DNA of 64,000 nt from Liopterus haemorrhoidalis (Eukaryota; Arthropoda; Insecta; Coleoptera; Dytiscidae), in the NCBI GenBank assembly GCA_963971575.1, contig OZ020612.1, positions 34,761,916-34,825,915 of the forward strand, in the 5' to 3' direction. The translations under genes and the position numbers were made by a program. Under the pieces are notes generated by a model that searched no databases, was not told where the DNA came from, and saw only the letters and a list, made by a program, of their open reading frames with translations. This document shows, piece after piece, positions 11,030-22,332 of this stretch (positions are counted from its first letter, which is position 1; the number at the start of each line of letters is the position of its first letter).

Positions 11030-12400
11030 TTTGAAGCGCGGGAATAAGTAGACGATAATTTATTTTTTCTTCGAATTAATGGAAGGAAAATGAAAATTGA
11101 CATTATTTATTCAGGGAAGAAGTCTTCATTACAATATTTTAATTTTTTTTTTGTCAGGAAGTTTCCCAGGTTTTTTTTTTATTTAAAAAGTTCGCTATCT
11201 CCAGATAGATTTTGGTGACAAATTAACAATTTCAAGTATTTTTGATAAAAAATGTTTAGGATATCCAATCGAGCGATATGGATACGTATCTTCAGATATG
11301 GACAGTAGTGGCTGGTAGATAAAATATATGGGGGCGGGAACTTTTTGATCTATATATTGCAATGGTGTCCAGCCTACGGCCCGTGGGCCTAAACTGGCCC
11401 AACAATAAGTTTCAAACGGCTTGCATGAAATTTCTGTCCCTTGTTTTATTAGAATCACCCTCCCCTCTTCCTCAAAATATTTTCGAAATTTCTCCAATCC
11501 TCCTGTTCTTAATTGATTTTCAGAATTTCTTACCCAAGTTCTCAAATGACTTTCAAAATTTCGCCCACCCGTCCTCTGTGAAACATATTTAGAATTCATA
11601 TACACAATGGATCACGGTAGAGGGAATACGGTTCTTCTCAAATAGGCGATGTGTAAATTGGTAAAAAAAATGACCAAAGTTGACCATAATTAAAAATTAA
11701 ACATTAAAAATTATTAAAAATATTTCGCTTTCAAATTATACTTCCAAGTACGACTTGAAAGTGAATAATTTTATATATATATATATATTAAGCTCCGATT
11801 TACAGATAGATCAGTCATCGGTCGTTAAAAAAATTGTAGCTTTGGGTGCCCCATTCTAAATTATTATCATTGTTTTTTACTGAACTTTCTATTAATGTTC
11901 TATTTCCATTTTTGTTCGATTGTGAAATATTAAATTTTGGCCAATGAGGACCAATATTTTTTATTAATAATATTGTTTCATAGTTAAGCACCTTAGTTTT
12001 AATATAACGCACTGTATTCAGTTTCACATCTGAGCACTTATCACAAATAAAAACAACGAACTCTTAGGCCGCCGGCCTAAATTTACTAACACATACACGG
12101 TAAACACTCGCCGCTGTTGCCCTTTCCAGTTCTTTTCTATTACTTGCGTAGATAAGTATATTATAAATCGCATGTGGCAACGCTGTGTTTGAGGACACTA
12201 CGAGGTTGCGTCCCGAGTGTCCAGAGCATCGTTTTCTAGATCTAAATTTTTAAAATCTAAAATACAGTGGTAGCTCGGTTTTCGTTGACTTCGGTTATTT
12301 ACTTTGTGATATAGATATTTTGCATTAAATCGGCCTTATTTGATATCTTTTTTACCTCTTTAAAGTTTGTACTATCAATTTTTTTTTTTTTTTTACATTT
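11030..12400. other. no gene recognised; hAT-like left end at 11360
   Basis: CAATGGTGTCCAGCC followed by GGCCCGTGGGCC (11360-11395) looks like a hAT left terminus; its right end is missing. The remainder is AT-rich with a TA run at 11775-11790. Confidence 0.35.
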
Positions 12401-12409
12401 TTCTACGTT

Positions 12410-12940
12410 CAGGGCCGGCGCTAGGCATGTGCAGCATGTGCGGTGGCACATGGCCTCGCGCATGGTGCAAACTCCCATCTAAATTGTATATGTAGTTTTC
12501 GAGCGCGCTGAAATTAGAAAGAAGAAAACGGGTGGGGTGCTTTGCATCAGCTGTGAAGCGCCGTGATTCCCCGAATACGAGAAAAAATCACACAGCCGAA
12601 AGTTGTTATTGATAGATGCCACAGAAAAAAAAAAATAGTGTAAGATTCACTAAATGGATCCCTCATTAAAATATATACATTTGAAACATTATAGGAGTAT
12701 CTAATATGTAAACACAGCGTGGTAGCGGACAGCACCAGGTAAGGAAAATTACATTTTGACTGATGTATCTTGTTCATTCCGTCATTTTGCGTGGTCCATC
12801 ATTATTGAACGAGCCCTTTTTGACCACCGCATCAATATAATTTTTTCTTGTCAATCTCGCACATGGCCACGCGCCTGTCCTGGCACATAGCTTCGCGCCT
12901 GCCCTGGCACATGGCCTCGCAAATCCTAGCGCCGGCCCTG
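12410..12940. mobile_element. non-autonomous hAT element, 531 bp
   Basis: Terminal inverted repeats CAGGGCCGGCGCTAGG and CCTAGCGCCGGCCCTG. The flanking 8-mers TCTACGTT and TCTTCGTT agree at 7 of 8 positions, a typical hAT target duplication. Near both ends the word TGGCACATGGCCTCGCG is repeated. No transposase remains. Confidence 0.85.
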
Positions 12941-13369
12941 TCTTCGTTCTACAGTTTTACGAAAATAAACCTAATAATGTACCATAAAGTACTTACTTTA
13001 ACAATGTAGTATATCGAGATTAAAAACGCAGCATGAAAAATGACGAATATCGTGAAGTGACGCCATTACAAAACTTATAATAAAAACCCCCTGCAACACT
13101 TTCTTAAATCACTGGGAGTTAGCAAACCATCGGTTAGGAATAGCTGGTCTAGTATCTACATTAAATATTAAAGTAAAAATAATTTAATCAAAGACAGTGA
13201 GTAAGTGATAGGCGGACACTCTGAAAAATTGCTCTTGGGGGTGGGGGTATTTCGGAAACATATCCATAAAATAATACAAATTTATTATTGTTCGCCCCCT
13301 GATTTATAATTTTTTAAATAATTTTTTTGATAACTATTATAATTAAAGAGAAATTTTCAACAAAGATTT

Positions 13370-13640
13370 GTCTGTGTTACACTTTTTAACCTAGTGTGTG
13401 CAGTTTGAGGATGTCAGGAAGAGGCTAGGCCTGTGCTATGACCTGTAAGTTACTTTAGGTGACGACAGAGCACTCATGGACAGGCAGATACTCTTCCTGA
13501 GAGAATCGAACTTACTGTTCTATTTGTGAAATCTTTACACCTTATTTTAATTTGTTTTATTTAGAGACTATGATATTCGATTGTAGTTAGCCCCTTTACA
13601 GCCTCTTATCATCACCCTAAGTGTTTTCAATTTTTCGAAC
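13370..13640 (+). mobile_element. LINE C-terminal fragment, related to 51940-52495
   Basis: Nucleotide and protein similarity to 52080-52260 (CVQFEDVRKRLG; CYDL; ESNLLF). This matches the cysteine/histidine C-terminus of I/Jockey-type polymerases. Frame broken by stops; 5'-truncated. Confidence 0.6.
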
Positions 13641-14124
13641 AAACGAACGGACTACTAGAAAATTTGATTTTTGCAATCTAGGTTAAAGATGTTATGCTGT
13701 ATATAGGGGCTTTTTTCGGTGTGTAGGACATCCTTCAACTAACATGAATTACAGGTAATACGGTCAACATACCTAAAAGTTTTTGTTAGTTTCAAATAAA
13801 TTTACTTGTTTTAGTGCTTAAGTTTTCGTGGGACGACAATGTAAAAGCTCAATAATTTTTTCACCAAAATTGGTGTATTTTAACGCTTAACAGCAATTTT
13901 TGGCCTGGTAGTCAACAATCGTATCACGTACCATCTAACTTAGAAAAACAGCCAGTGGCGTTCGTCAGAGGTCAGAAATGGCGAACACAACCTTTGTGTA
14001 AAATCCACGATATCAAGTAATGAGAATCAGTTGGCGACGCTACTGAAACATTCACAAACCACGATTCAATTATACCACACTTTCAAAATTTCTCTCAATT
14101 GGGAATGTGTGCACACACCGCACC

Positions 14125-14616
14125 CAGTGATGGGATTCACCCGGTTCGCACCGGTTTGCTCGAACCGTTTGTTAAGAAATTTTAAGTTCGGCGAACCGCT
14201 TGTTAAAATACTTTAGATACAGGGAATGACCATAGCCGTCAGTTCAGCAAAAGCTGAAAGAGGCTTTAGCCTTATGAATAATATATGCACAGTAAAATAA
14301 AACAAACTGATCGTTTCAAATATAAGTAATATAATGATTATTAATTTTAATGGTTTACCTTTAAAAGATTGGGATACAGTACCGATAGTGCTAAATTGGT
14401 TAAGAAGCAACCACAGTTCGGATGATCCTCGTGTAAAAACAAAAACGGAAGTAGAAGTGACTGAAAACCAGAGGGCTATTTGGCAATATTTAAAATAATT
14501 ACATATCTTAATGTTTAATTTAAATATATATACTATTTTGAATTTTGTGAAAATGTTGTGTTTTTAAACAAATATCCCTGCGAACCGATTGTTGAGCAAA
14601 TTGAATCCCATCACTG
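14125..14616. mobile_element. internally deleted hAT element
   Basis: TIRs CAGTGATGGGATTCA and TGAATCCCATCACTG. Both ends carry repeats of a CGAACCG(GT)TTG word. The transposase C-terminus remains inside. Flanking 8-mers are poorly conserved (4 of 8), so the insertion is old. Confidence 0.75.
14228..14502 (+). pseudogene. hAT transposase C-terminal dimerisation domain
   Basis: Frame at 14232 reads VSSAKAERGFSLMNNICT, a stop, then NISNIMIINFNGLPLKDWD and WLRSNHSSDDPRVK. This is the hAT-family dimerisation region (the S-A..E-R-x-F-S motif followed by 'LM.I..NG.PL..W'). One in-frame TAA interrupts it and the catalytic core is absent. It lies inside the hAT termini at 14125/14616 and is clearly their remnant gene. 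Confidence 0.75.
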
Positions 14617-15185
14617 TGTGTACCCAACCACACCCTTGGATACGAACTGCGCATGGTAAAAGATTACTTGGATGATCTCCTAAAAAATGGTTTGATGGCT
14701 GAATCTCCATAAAACAAGAAGAAGAATATCCGACTGATAATTCAATTAGGTATATACAAGTGAATCGCTAATCAAAAGATGTAGGAGGAAGGTCTTTCTG
14801 CATTAGTCAATTTCAGCATTACCATTTCAATTAAATCTTGTTGATTATATTACAGTGCTAAAACCGCAAATTCAAAGCTATTTATGAAACTTTTAAATTG
14901 AAGCCACTAATGAACTAAATTAAAACTTTTCTTTAAATAAAATCTAATTCCACAAACAAAGAAATGAGAGACGGCTCATTAACTCTGAAATCTTAATTAA
15001 GTTAAATTTTGGGGTGAATTTTAAACATTTATCTGTCTTAGTTTTTCTTCAAAGGAAAAAAGGCAAGGCAAAATTAAAAATAATGTAGTATTTTTTTTTT
15101 TTCTCAGACGGCGAAAGTAATAGGGCATCTGAAAAGTTCGTAGGGACTTTAGTTTCGCTGGATATCTAATGGTGTTTTTCTGAAT

Positions 15186-15560
15186 ATACATTGGGGGTGT
15201 TTTATAAGTCAGTGACTTTGAAATGAAATATTTGTTCAACTTATTTTTCAACACTGTCTCCTTTTAGCTCGATACATTTTGACCAATGATATTCGATATG
15301 CTTTAAGCTTTCCAAAAAATAAGATTTGTCGAACTCGCAGGGCGCAAATCTAGAGAACAAGGTGAATGGGGGAGCAGTTCGTAGCGCAATTCGACCACTT
15401 TGGCCGCTGCAATTGCGGACGAATGAACTGATGCTTTGTCATGGTGGAATAAAACATTTTCCTACGCGAAATGAGGCCCCCTTTTCATCAATTCAGCGCG
15501 TAATTACTATCCATAAATTTTCATTTTGGTATATTCCAAAATCACTTAAAAATAAAATCC
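15186..15560 (-). pseudogene. 3' half of a decayed mariner (transposase C-terminus plus 3' TIR)
   Basis: Minus-strand reading shows HHDKASVHSSAIAAAKVVEL, then RYELLPHSPCSLDLRPAS and, in another frame, HWSKCIELKGDSVEK before a stop. These are the second catalytic-aspartate block, the 'LPHPPYSPDLAPSD' block and the C-terminus of irritans-type mariner transposases. The third aspartate of the DD34D triad is lost (PAS for PSD). The terminus TTGGGGGTGTTTTATAAGTC resembles the TIR at 18648-18667, so this may be the other end of that same element. Confidence 0.75.
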
Positions 15561-15858
15561 ATTCTTCTCGGCTTATTTCTAGAGAAAAGGTCAGTAACAT
15601 TTTCTTTGATGTCTGTGCGACTGTTGAGCAATTTTTTCTCAGTTGAAATCATTGCAAGTGCATTTAACCTATCCTGATTTATTACTACACTACAAACTTA
15701 GCAAAGGAACTGCTTGATGCACAGTGCCGCATTACGTATGTCACTGCGAGTGTAAATGCATGCGCGCGCATAAATATACGTCATATTGCTATATGATATG
15801 ACACTGTGAAAAACACAGTTCAGCTAGCGTTCTTTGCTCTTCTTAGTGCTGAAACTTG

Positions 15859-16054
15859 TAGGGGCGGTTCGCATGCTGCTTGCAAGATGTATTTTTATTT
15901 TTTTTTTTATACAAAATAAGGAGTATAAACAATTGTTGATGATAAAATTAATTATTACAAGCAAATATGAATAAATTAATAAATATTATATTTATATATC
16001 GACAAAAATAGGGGGTGCTGCAGTTCCGCAGTGCCTATACACGAGCCGCCCCTG
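15859..16054. mobile_element. possible hAT-type MITE
   Basis: TAGGGGCGGTTCG at the left and CGAGCCGCCCCTG at the right form imperfect TIRs ~196 bp apart. No convincing 8-bp duplication. Confidence 0.4.
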
Positions 16055-16186
16055 ATACGAATTGTGCAATATAGAATATACAATTTGATTATTGTATGTC
16101 AACTGTTGTATATTGAACTACTTCTAAACATTTTGATAAATATTATTCGTTTATGTTTTACTGGTGATAAACAAATGCCTAAACTA

Positions 16187-17472
16187 TTGGGTTGGCAACT
16201 AAGTAATTGCCGTTTTCTTAAGGAAAATATAACAGTTTATTTTTAGTCACCAAAAAAGCTTTAATCACAAATGTATTGTCCATTATTTTCAATGACCTTT
16301 TTCCACTTTTCAGGCAGCATCATAATACCACGTTCATAAAACTGTGGATTTTTATTGGCAAAAAATTGTGTCAACACCAGTTTTACTTCATAATCGTTAT
16401 TGAATTTTTTTCCTTGCAGAAAGTTCTGTAAATTTCGAAATAAATAATAGTCTGATGGTGCTATGTCAGGACTATATGGTGAGTGTGGTAACACATCCCA
16501 ACATAGCTGCAACAATTTTTGGCGAGTGACCAAAGATGTATGGGGTCTAACGCTATCATGATGAAACACAATTCCTTTGCGATTTGCCACTTCTGGTCGA
16601 TATTTCTTGATTGCAGCATCCAGTTTGGTTAGTTGATCAATATAAACTTCAGAATTAATCGTCTGGTTGCGAGATAGGAGTTCAAAATATACTATACCTT
16701 TATAATCCCACCAAACTGATAACAAGACCTTTCTTTAGTGAATATCAGGTTTTGATGTTGTTTGAGGTGGTTCATTTGGTTGACCCACGATCGTTTTCTA
16801 ATGATATTGTTATACATAACCCATTTTTCATCACCAGTAATAAATCTTTTTAAAAACGGTTCATTTTCGTTGCGCTTAAGAATCATATCGCAAGTGTTTA
16901 TGCGTTTCGTCAAGTGAATTTCCTTAAGTTCATGAGGAACCCAGATATCCAGCTTTTTTGAGAAGCTAAGCTGTTGTAAAAACTTTTCTATGCATGTATG
17001 TGATACATTTAGCTTAGCTGTAATCTCACGCGTTGTAATGTGACAATTGGTAGCGATTATTGATTTGATTAGATCGTCATCAACTTCCACCGCGCGCCCA
17101 GAGCGCTTGTTGTCTTTCAGTGAAAAATCACCAGAACGAAATTTCGCAAACCAATTTCGACACTGTCTTTCCTTTAAGACTTTATCACCATAAACAGCAC
17201 ATAACTTTTTGTAAGCCTGAGATGCGTTTTTTCCTTTACGGAAATAATACAGCAAAATATGACGATAGTGCTCGTTTTCTTTTTCCATGTTTTATTTTAC
17301 CCCAAACAATCACTGTTTACCGAATCAGTCCAAATTCACTACTGAAGGCTTTATAAAACTCATTTCAGTAACATGTCAAATGACCTTGAACAGGTTATGA
17401 CAGGAATGTGTGCATAAACACTGCTTAAACTACGAATTTGGGAAATCGGCCATTACTTAGTTGCCAACCTAA
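16187..17472 (-). mobile_element. nearly intact mariner element (mellifera-type), 1286 bp
   Basis: TIRs TTGGGTTGGCAACTAAGTAA (left) and TTAGGTTGGCAACTAAGTAA (right, as reverse complement), flanked on both sides by the TA target duplication (16185-16186 and 17473-17474). Length and TIR sequence fit the mellifera subfamily known from honey bee. It encodes a transposase with one frameshift. It is the youngest-looking mariner here and sits between 15186-15560 and 17780-18667, fragments of an older mariner. Confidence 0.95.
16261..17288 (-). pseudogene. mariner transposase, DD34D, single frameshift
   Basis: The N-terminal part (16692-17288) starts MEKENEHYRHILLYYFRKGK and contains the paired-like helix-turn-helix DNA-binding region (..WFAKFRSGDFSLKDNKRSGR) and the first catalytic aspartate in ITGDEKW. 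Near 16730 an indel shifts the frame at KERS. The rest (16261-16725) continues MLSVWWDYKG, FHHDSVRPH (second Asp) and SPYSPDIAPSDYYLF (third Asp), with exactly 34 residues between the second and third Asp. No other stop interrupts it. The product would cut and paste the element, but the frameshift probably inactivates this copy. Confidence 0.93.
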
Positions 17473-17779
17473 TAGTAATGTTTCCAAAACATGGAAGTAG
17501 AACGGTTCCTGGTTGATAAAATAGTCTAGAGTGATAGAGTAGGGGTAGTCAAGTAGTAGTCAAGAGGTAAGCAGTAATTACGCTACCAGAGTGACCTGCG
17601 CTATCAATACCGACCGCTGTACAAATTACCAAGACGAGATGTGAGTGCGGAGGACGGGACTTCTGTCCGTATTCGCTCAATGCGGATGTGGGTATGGTTC
17701 GACCAGTCCAGACGACGTCGCGAGGAAGGACATACCAGTAACACAGTAAGCCCTCAACGTTGCATCATCAGTCAACTTG

Positions 17780-18667
17780 AATATATTCACAATGAAAAGA
17801 CAGACATGAAATAAATTATTATAGAAACTATAATGTGTATCATCCACCCCCTGAAAATATTGTTCTGTGATCGTTTTACAATTTTCCAGATAGTCGATGA
17901 AGATTATGCCTTGCGAGTCCCAAAAAACCTTGTCCATGATGTCTCCAGCCAAGTTAACTCTTTTTACCTTTTTCACAACATGTTCGTCAGGAGAAATCGG
18001 CTGTTTTGATGGTTCTTTCATTTCTGGTGTGTAGTGATGGATCCATGTTTCATCAATGGTTATGAAACGCCACAAAAACTCACTTGGTATGCACTTGTAC
18101 GTGTCCAAATATTTCTTCGAAATGGTTTTTTTCTTCATGTTTATCTTGTCGATAGCTTTTTCATGACCAAATGTTCGTGCAGGATATGGAACACACATTC
18201 GTCTGAGATGTTTACCATCTTGACTATTTTGCGTATATTCACTCGGTGGTCGTCCAACACGATATCATGAATTTTGCTGACCATCTCTTCAATTGCGACT
18301 TCATTCGGACGTACCGGGCGTTTAGCATCATTTGTGCTCTTACGACGACAACGAAATTCAGTGAACTACTTGTGAACCATGCCATGCGACAGAGCAGAGT
18401 TCTCATGATACTTTTTTAGCTTTGCTTCAATTTCCTTAATGGTTTTTCCACGCAAAAAGTGATGCTTTATCAACACACGGATTAATTTTTTTCCATTGTA
18501 GCAAATAAATAAAAACTTATTCGCTTCCAAATGCTGTTAAAAATGTAATATTTCACAGATCTACTTGAAACTTAGTGTGTATGTCTAAAAAGAATGGCAA
18601 ATGTCATAACTTATGTTCTGAGCGCCATCTCTTATCAAAGGCACTGACTTATCAAACAACCCTCGTA
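17780..18667 (-). pseudogene. 5' part of a decayed irritans-type mariner
   Basis: Begins at the TIR (reverse complement CGAGGGTTGTTTGATAAGTC, ending ~18665, TA at 18666-18667). Minus-strand translation gives HHFLRGKTIKEIEAKLKKYH, FTEFRCRRKSTND, RPNEVAIEEMVSKIHDIV, FLWRFITIDETWIHHYTPE (first catalytic Asp) and VFWDSQGIIFIDYLE. At least one in-frame TAG and two frameshifts are present. Homology stops near TITEQYF (~17850); the C-terminal half is missing here but a matching half lies at 15186-15560. Confidence 0.85.
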
Positions 18668-18999
18668 ACTATTACTTTAACTTCGATGTAAATAAACCAC
18701 ATTGCTAACGCTGACTGGTGTTAGGACGGGCGTTAGGATAAGAACCATGGCGGAGATTTTTCTCATGGCTCATTTGGAACGATCATTACATCAAGTCATT
18801 CACTAAAAATTTATTTAGTTATTCTAATAATTTATTCAATTAAAATATTTTAAAAAAATAAATATATTTTTTATTTAAACGATAAAATTTTTTAACCAAA
18901 AATAAAACAACATTCGTCAAATGAGTCTTAAGTATTACAAATAATTCAAAATTTACTTTTTGCGTCTTTGTTTGTTTAGCACACTTATAACGTCACTTA

Positions 19000-19680
19000 T
19001 GTGTCTGTCTGTCTGTTCGGCTGAAATTATAACCAAGCGGCTAAACATAGAAAGTTGAAATTTGGCATACTTGTACTCTTAGACCCAAATAAAAGATGAC
19101 TATAGATAGTTCAAAAAAACACATCGCGAGAAAAATATAAACAAATCTGTATCCATTTAATGAAAATAAAAATATTTTTTAAAAATTCTGAGTGGGATTC
19201 CAAATGAAACATCTTAATACTTGGATAAACATTTATTTTTTATTTTTTATGGGTTTTTCGCCAAATCTGTGTCAAAAAACTTTTGAGCTCCACCCTATTT
19301 CCCAGAGTGGTTGATCTAAAAATCTAAAAAAAATCTAAACAATGTACATTGATGCGAATAGTTCAACAGGATTTTTGGTTGGATCAGTTTTTCGTTTTTT
19401 TGTGCCGTTTAAAAAAAAATATTTTTTAAAATTTATTGTGTGGTATCAAATGAAAGTTCTTAAGACGTAGATTAAGGAACGAAAATTAGTCTTTTAAAAT
19501 GTCTATTCAATATGATTTTTGTCAAAAATATGCTAAAAATTCCAAGTCCCTCACCCTTTAACCAAGGGGCTTCATATAAATATCTGAAAAAATTCTGAGT
19601 AATACACATTAATGTGAACCAGAATAGTACCACAAGAATGTTTGATCTGATAATTATTTCGAAAATTATCGAATTATTTG
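19000..19680 (+). repeat. dispersed repeat family B with internal ~235-bp tandem units
   Basis: Starts with GTCTGTCTGTCTGTTCGGCT and carries AGAAAGTTGAAATTTGGCAT. Two degenerate units (about 19180-19400 and 19420-19650) each contain 'TCAAATGAAA..TTCTTAA', 'ATTTTTGTCAAAAA' and a 'TACACATTAATG' type block. The inverted relative is at 10390-10650. No coding content. Confidence 0.6.
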
Positions 19681-20159
19681 CAATGTCATGCTTAAAATAT
19701 TTATCTGATTGAATAGAACTGGATAGCTATAGCTGGGTCTTGATGCAAGCGCAGCTCAGGCACGGTTGTTGTCTCTAGATGGAGCAGGTGGATTATTCTT
19801 TCAAAAGTTATCGAAATTTATGATTTCTTAATATGTACCCACAATTAGTTATCACTTACTAAACACCTACAAACTCTGAAACGTGTGAAAATTCACACTT
19901 CATATAAATTTTTTAATAGAATTTTCAATAATTTAATTTTTCACGTTTGGTTTGTGTGTGATTTATTCGTTACTTTATGCATTGAGTTTGCATTTCACGT
20001 CATTCACGCGCAGCGTTGGACTATTTTTAAAATGTCTATTTATATTCATATTTACTATAGCTCAAAATATTTTTGCCGGTTTAATGAATTTAATTAATAA
20101 ATAAGTCAAATGAATAATTAAATAATAAATCTTAAATCTTTTAATCAAATCTTTAGTAA

Positions 20160-20720
20160 AATTGGAGACTATTTTTATTATGTATTTTTTCGGTTTCTAC
20201 ACGTTTCAGATGAATATAAGACAATATCCGCAAAAAAAAAAAACAGTTTTTATCCGTCTGTCTCTGGCTGTTTGTCTCTGTGTCCGAGATTCACATATAA
20301 ACGGCTGGAAATATTTTCATGTAATTTGGTACGATGATACGAGGATTCGAATATAGGCTATATAGTATCTCAAAACTTTCATTCTCAGGGGGTGTTTTAG
20401 GGTTAAAACTTAAGTCAATAATAAAGGAGATATTTAGTAAACATATCTCCTTTATTATTGACTTAACAGAAAAATTTATACAACAAAAATTGTTTCCAAT
20501 AAGAAAACAAACTTTTTTTAAATGCATTTTTCAATTGGATGGATATTTAGGGAGTTCTCCTAACTCCCTAAATATAAGATGCACCCTGCACCTTAAAACT
20601 AAACTTTGGAAATATCTCCCTTATTATTGACAACAGCAAAAATGTACATGAAAATAATTGTGTATAATAAAAGAAAATAAAATCTTTTTTGTATTATACA
20701 CTTTTTCGATTCTTAAATAT
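20160..20720 (+). repeat. dispersed repeat family C with two strong hairpins
   Basis: Contains ATTTGGTACGATGATA and a GTCTGTCTCTG region as in 23390-23880 (inverted) and 24760-24925. Hairpin 1 has 23-bp perfect arms (20411-20433 / 20443-20465, TAAGTCAATAATAAAGGAGA..). Hairpin 2 has 14-bp perfect arms (20543-20556 / 20562-20575, TTTAGGGAGTT). Both hairpin words recur singly in other family C copies. Confidence 0.65.
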
Positions 20721-21169
20721 TTGGGGAGTTGGGGGGGGGGGTAGCAACTTAAAATTAAAATATTGAATTATTTCACTAATTATTTTCTTAGCAAAAAAAC
20801 AAATGCCTTTTTTTATCCAACCAATTTTTTAAATTGCTTTATTGATTAGGGAAAAGAACCCTTTTCCCCTCGGATCGGGCCTTGATGTAAGTAAATACGG
20901 ACCTGGCTGTGCCCATCACTCTCTGGCGCGTGATATTGACTTATTCTGATAAATTATGACAGTTCACGTGCAATTAACTCACTTAAAAACAATTTTTATG
21001 TGTTGGCTTTTGGCACAAAATCTAAAAATATAGCAGGCTTATAACGCCTATACAGGCGTATAAGGACAGAGAAAGCCACATGGCTAGTGTGACGATTTTG
21101 GCGCACTGCAACGATGGCTATTTACGCCTTATTTCAAATAAGGTTTAAGATGTAATATACCTAACTGAC

Positions 21170-21836
21170 CTCATTGATGTTGAAGATCGTAAAGTAAGAC
21201 TCATCTTCAGTAATGAAAAAACCAAGTATCACATTGTTAGTAGACGCAATCTGAGAACACGACCAACTTAAAATTAATGGCAACCTTTTTGAGAGAATTT
21301 ATACTTTCAAATACTTGAGCCTCAGATAGCAGGAAATTACGAACAGAATTAAAGTTGCACTTGGTTTCCTCTTCAAAACGGAACACCTGTCTAGTAACAC
21401 CAAGATCAGGTTATACCACGCTATAGTACGATCCATACTTATGTAACAAAGCGAAATCGACCTCAAAGTTTTTGAAAATAAAATATTACGCCGAATCTTT
21501 GGTCCGATTCAAATTAATGGTGAACAAAGATAACCAAGAATTGTACTCAAGGCCAAGTATCACATTAGAACTGAGAGGTAGACGATTACAGTGGATAGGA
21601 CATGTGATGAGGACGAGAGAGGACAGAATGGTTAGGAAGATATGGGAGGGAAGATTAGATACCCGTCGGTACAGTGGGAAGACCGCGCAAGAGTTTTAGA
21701 GATCAGCTACTCGAAGATCTAACAAGTATTGGTATACAGGACACATGGAAAGACCTGACAATGAACAGATCAAGATAGAGGACTTACATTAGTGACGCCA
21801 AAACCCGACTGCCCAAAGAAGAAGAAGAAGAAAAAG
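21170..21836 (+). mobile_element. RTE-like LINE 3' fragment with (GAA)n tail
   Basis: Degraded plus-strand reading shows NEKTKYHIVSRRN, TKIRLYHAIVRS-like sequence, FENKILRRIFGPIQING-like sequence, then RGRRLQWIGHVMR, EDRMVRKIWEGR and a final DLTMNRSR. This is the well-known C-terminal region of arthropod 'endonuclease-reverse transcriptase' LINEs (GHVxRMxEDRxxRKxWEG). It ends in AAGAAGAAGAAGAAGAAAAAG at 21817-21836. Many frameshifts. Confidence 0.8.
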
Positions 21837-21894
21837 ATTTATATTTGAGGCTGTCAACCCCAGAGTTGACTGCACAATATCGGAAGATAAAAAT

Positions 21895-21963
21895 CCAAAG
21901 GAGGTGGGGAATCGAACCGGCGTCCTTGTGTTCCGTACACAACCACGCAGCCACAGCAACTCT
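21895..21963 (-). ncRNA. tRNA-derived SINE head (box A and box B)
   Basis: On the minus strand TGTGGCTGCGTGGTT (box A-like, 21941-21955) is followed about 25 bp later by GGTTCGATTCC (box B, 21907-21918), ending CCCCACC. The sequence does not fold into a complete tRNA and continues into an unrelated tail toward 21837, as in a Pol III-promoted SINE. It abuts the GAA tail of the RTE LINE in opposite orientation. Confidence 0.7.
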
Positions 21964-22194
21964 ATTCTAAAAATCTATGAAAATGAAATAAATGAAAAGC
22001 GAAATAAATGAGAAGAACAAAGAGATAGTACATGTGGGTTAATGAGCCCAGTCTTAAAGCAGGTAAAATCAACATATTTTACAAAAGTATAAAGTAACTT
22101 TGTACTTCCGGTTAAGGCAATAAAGGAATGCTGTCAAACTTTATTTACAAAGTTTGACAAAATCCTGACACAGAAGTTTTTCTATTAAACTCAC

Positions 22195-22332
22195 CGTCTT
22201 TTGTGATGTGTGTTACACATCGATCAGATACTGGTGGGCAACGTAATAGAGTTTCCTCTCCACATTCTTCATTTACTTGTTTTGTGCACTGGTAGCAACT
22301 TAAATTCTGTTGAGCTTCAGCTCTCGTGTGTT
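22195..22332 (-). CDS. internal exon of the Ly6/uPAR-like gene (first half of the three-finger domain)
   Basis: A 138-bp minus-strand exon with acceptor CTTTTTACAG (AG at 22333-22334) and donor G|GTGAGT (GT at 22193-22194). It encodes the N-terminus of the mature protein: a short RAEAQQ stretch suited to signal-peptide cleavage, then LSCYQC (the canonical Ly6 opening), ..EECGEETLLRCPP and DRCVTHITKD, with five cysteines. The exon starts with two bases and ends with one base of split codons, so both introns are phase 1, as is usual in Ly6 genes. Joined to 9357-9592 it gives a domain with 12 cysteines. The signal-peptide exon was not found. Confidence 0.85.

Larger units (their letters stand above)
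9593..22194 (-). other. 12.6-kb transposon-filled intron of the Ly6-like gene
   Basis: Bounded by donor G|GTGAGT (minus strand, GT at 22193-22194) and acceptor TTTTTCAG (AG at 9593-9594). Inside are a HINE-like element, two dispersed-repeat families, three hAT/MITE insertions, LINE tails, a SINE and three mariner fragments. No further Ly6-type exon was seen within it. Not transcript-verified. Confidence 0.75.
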
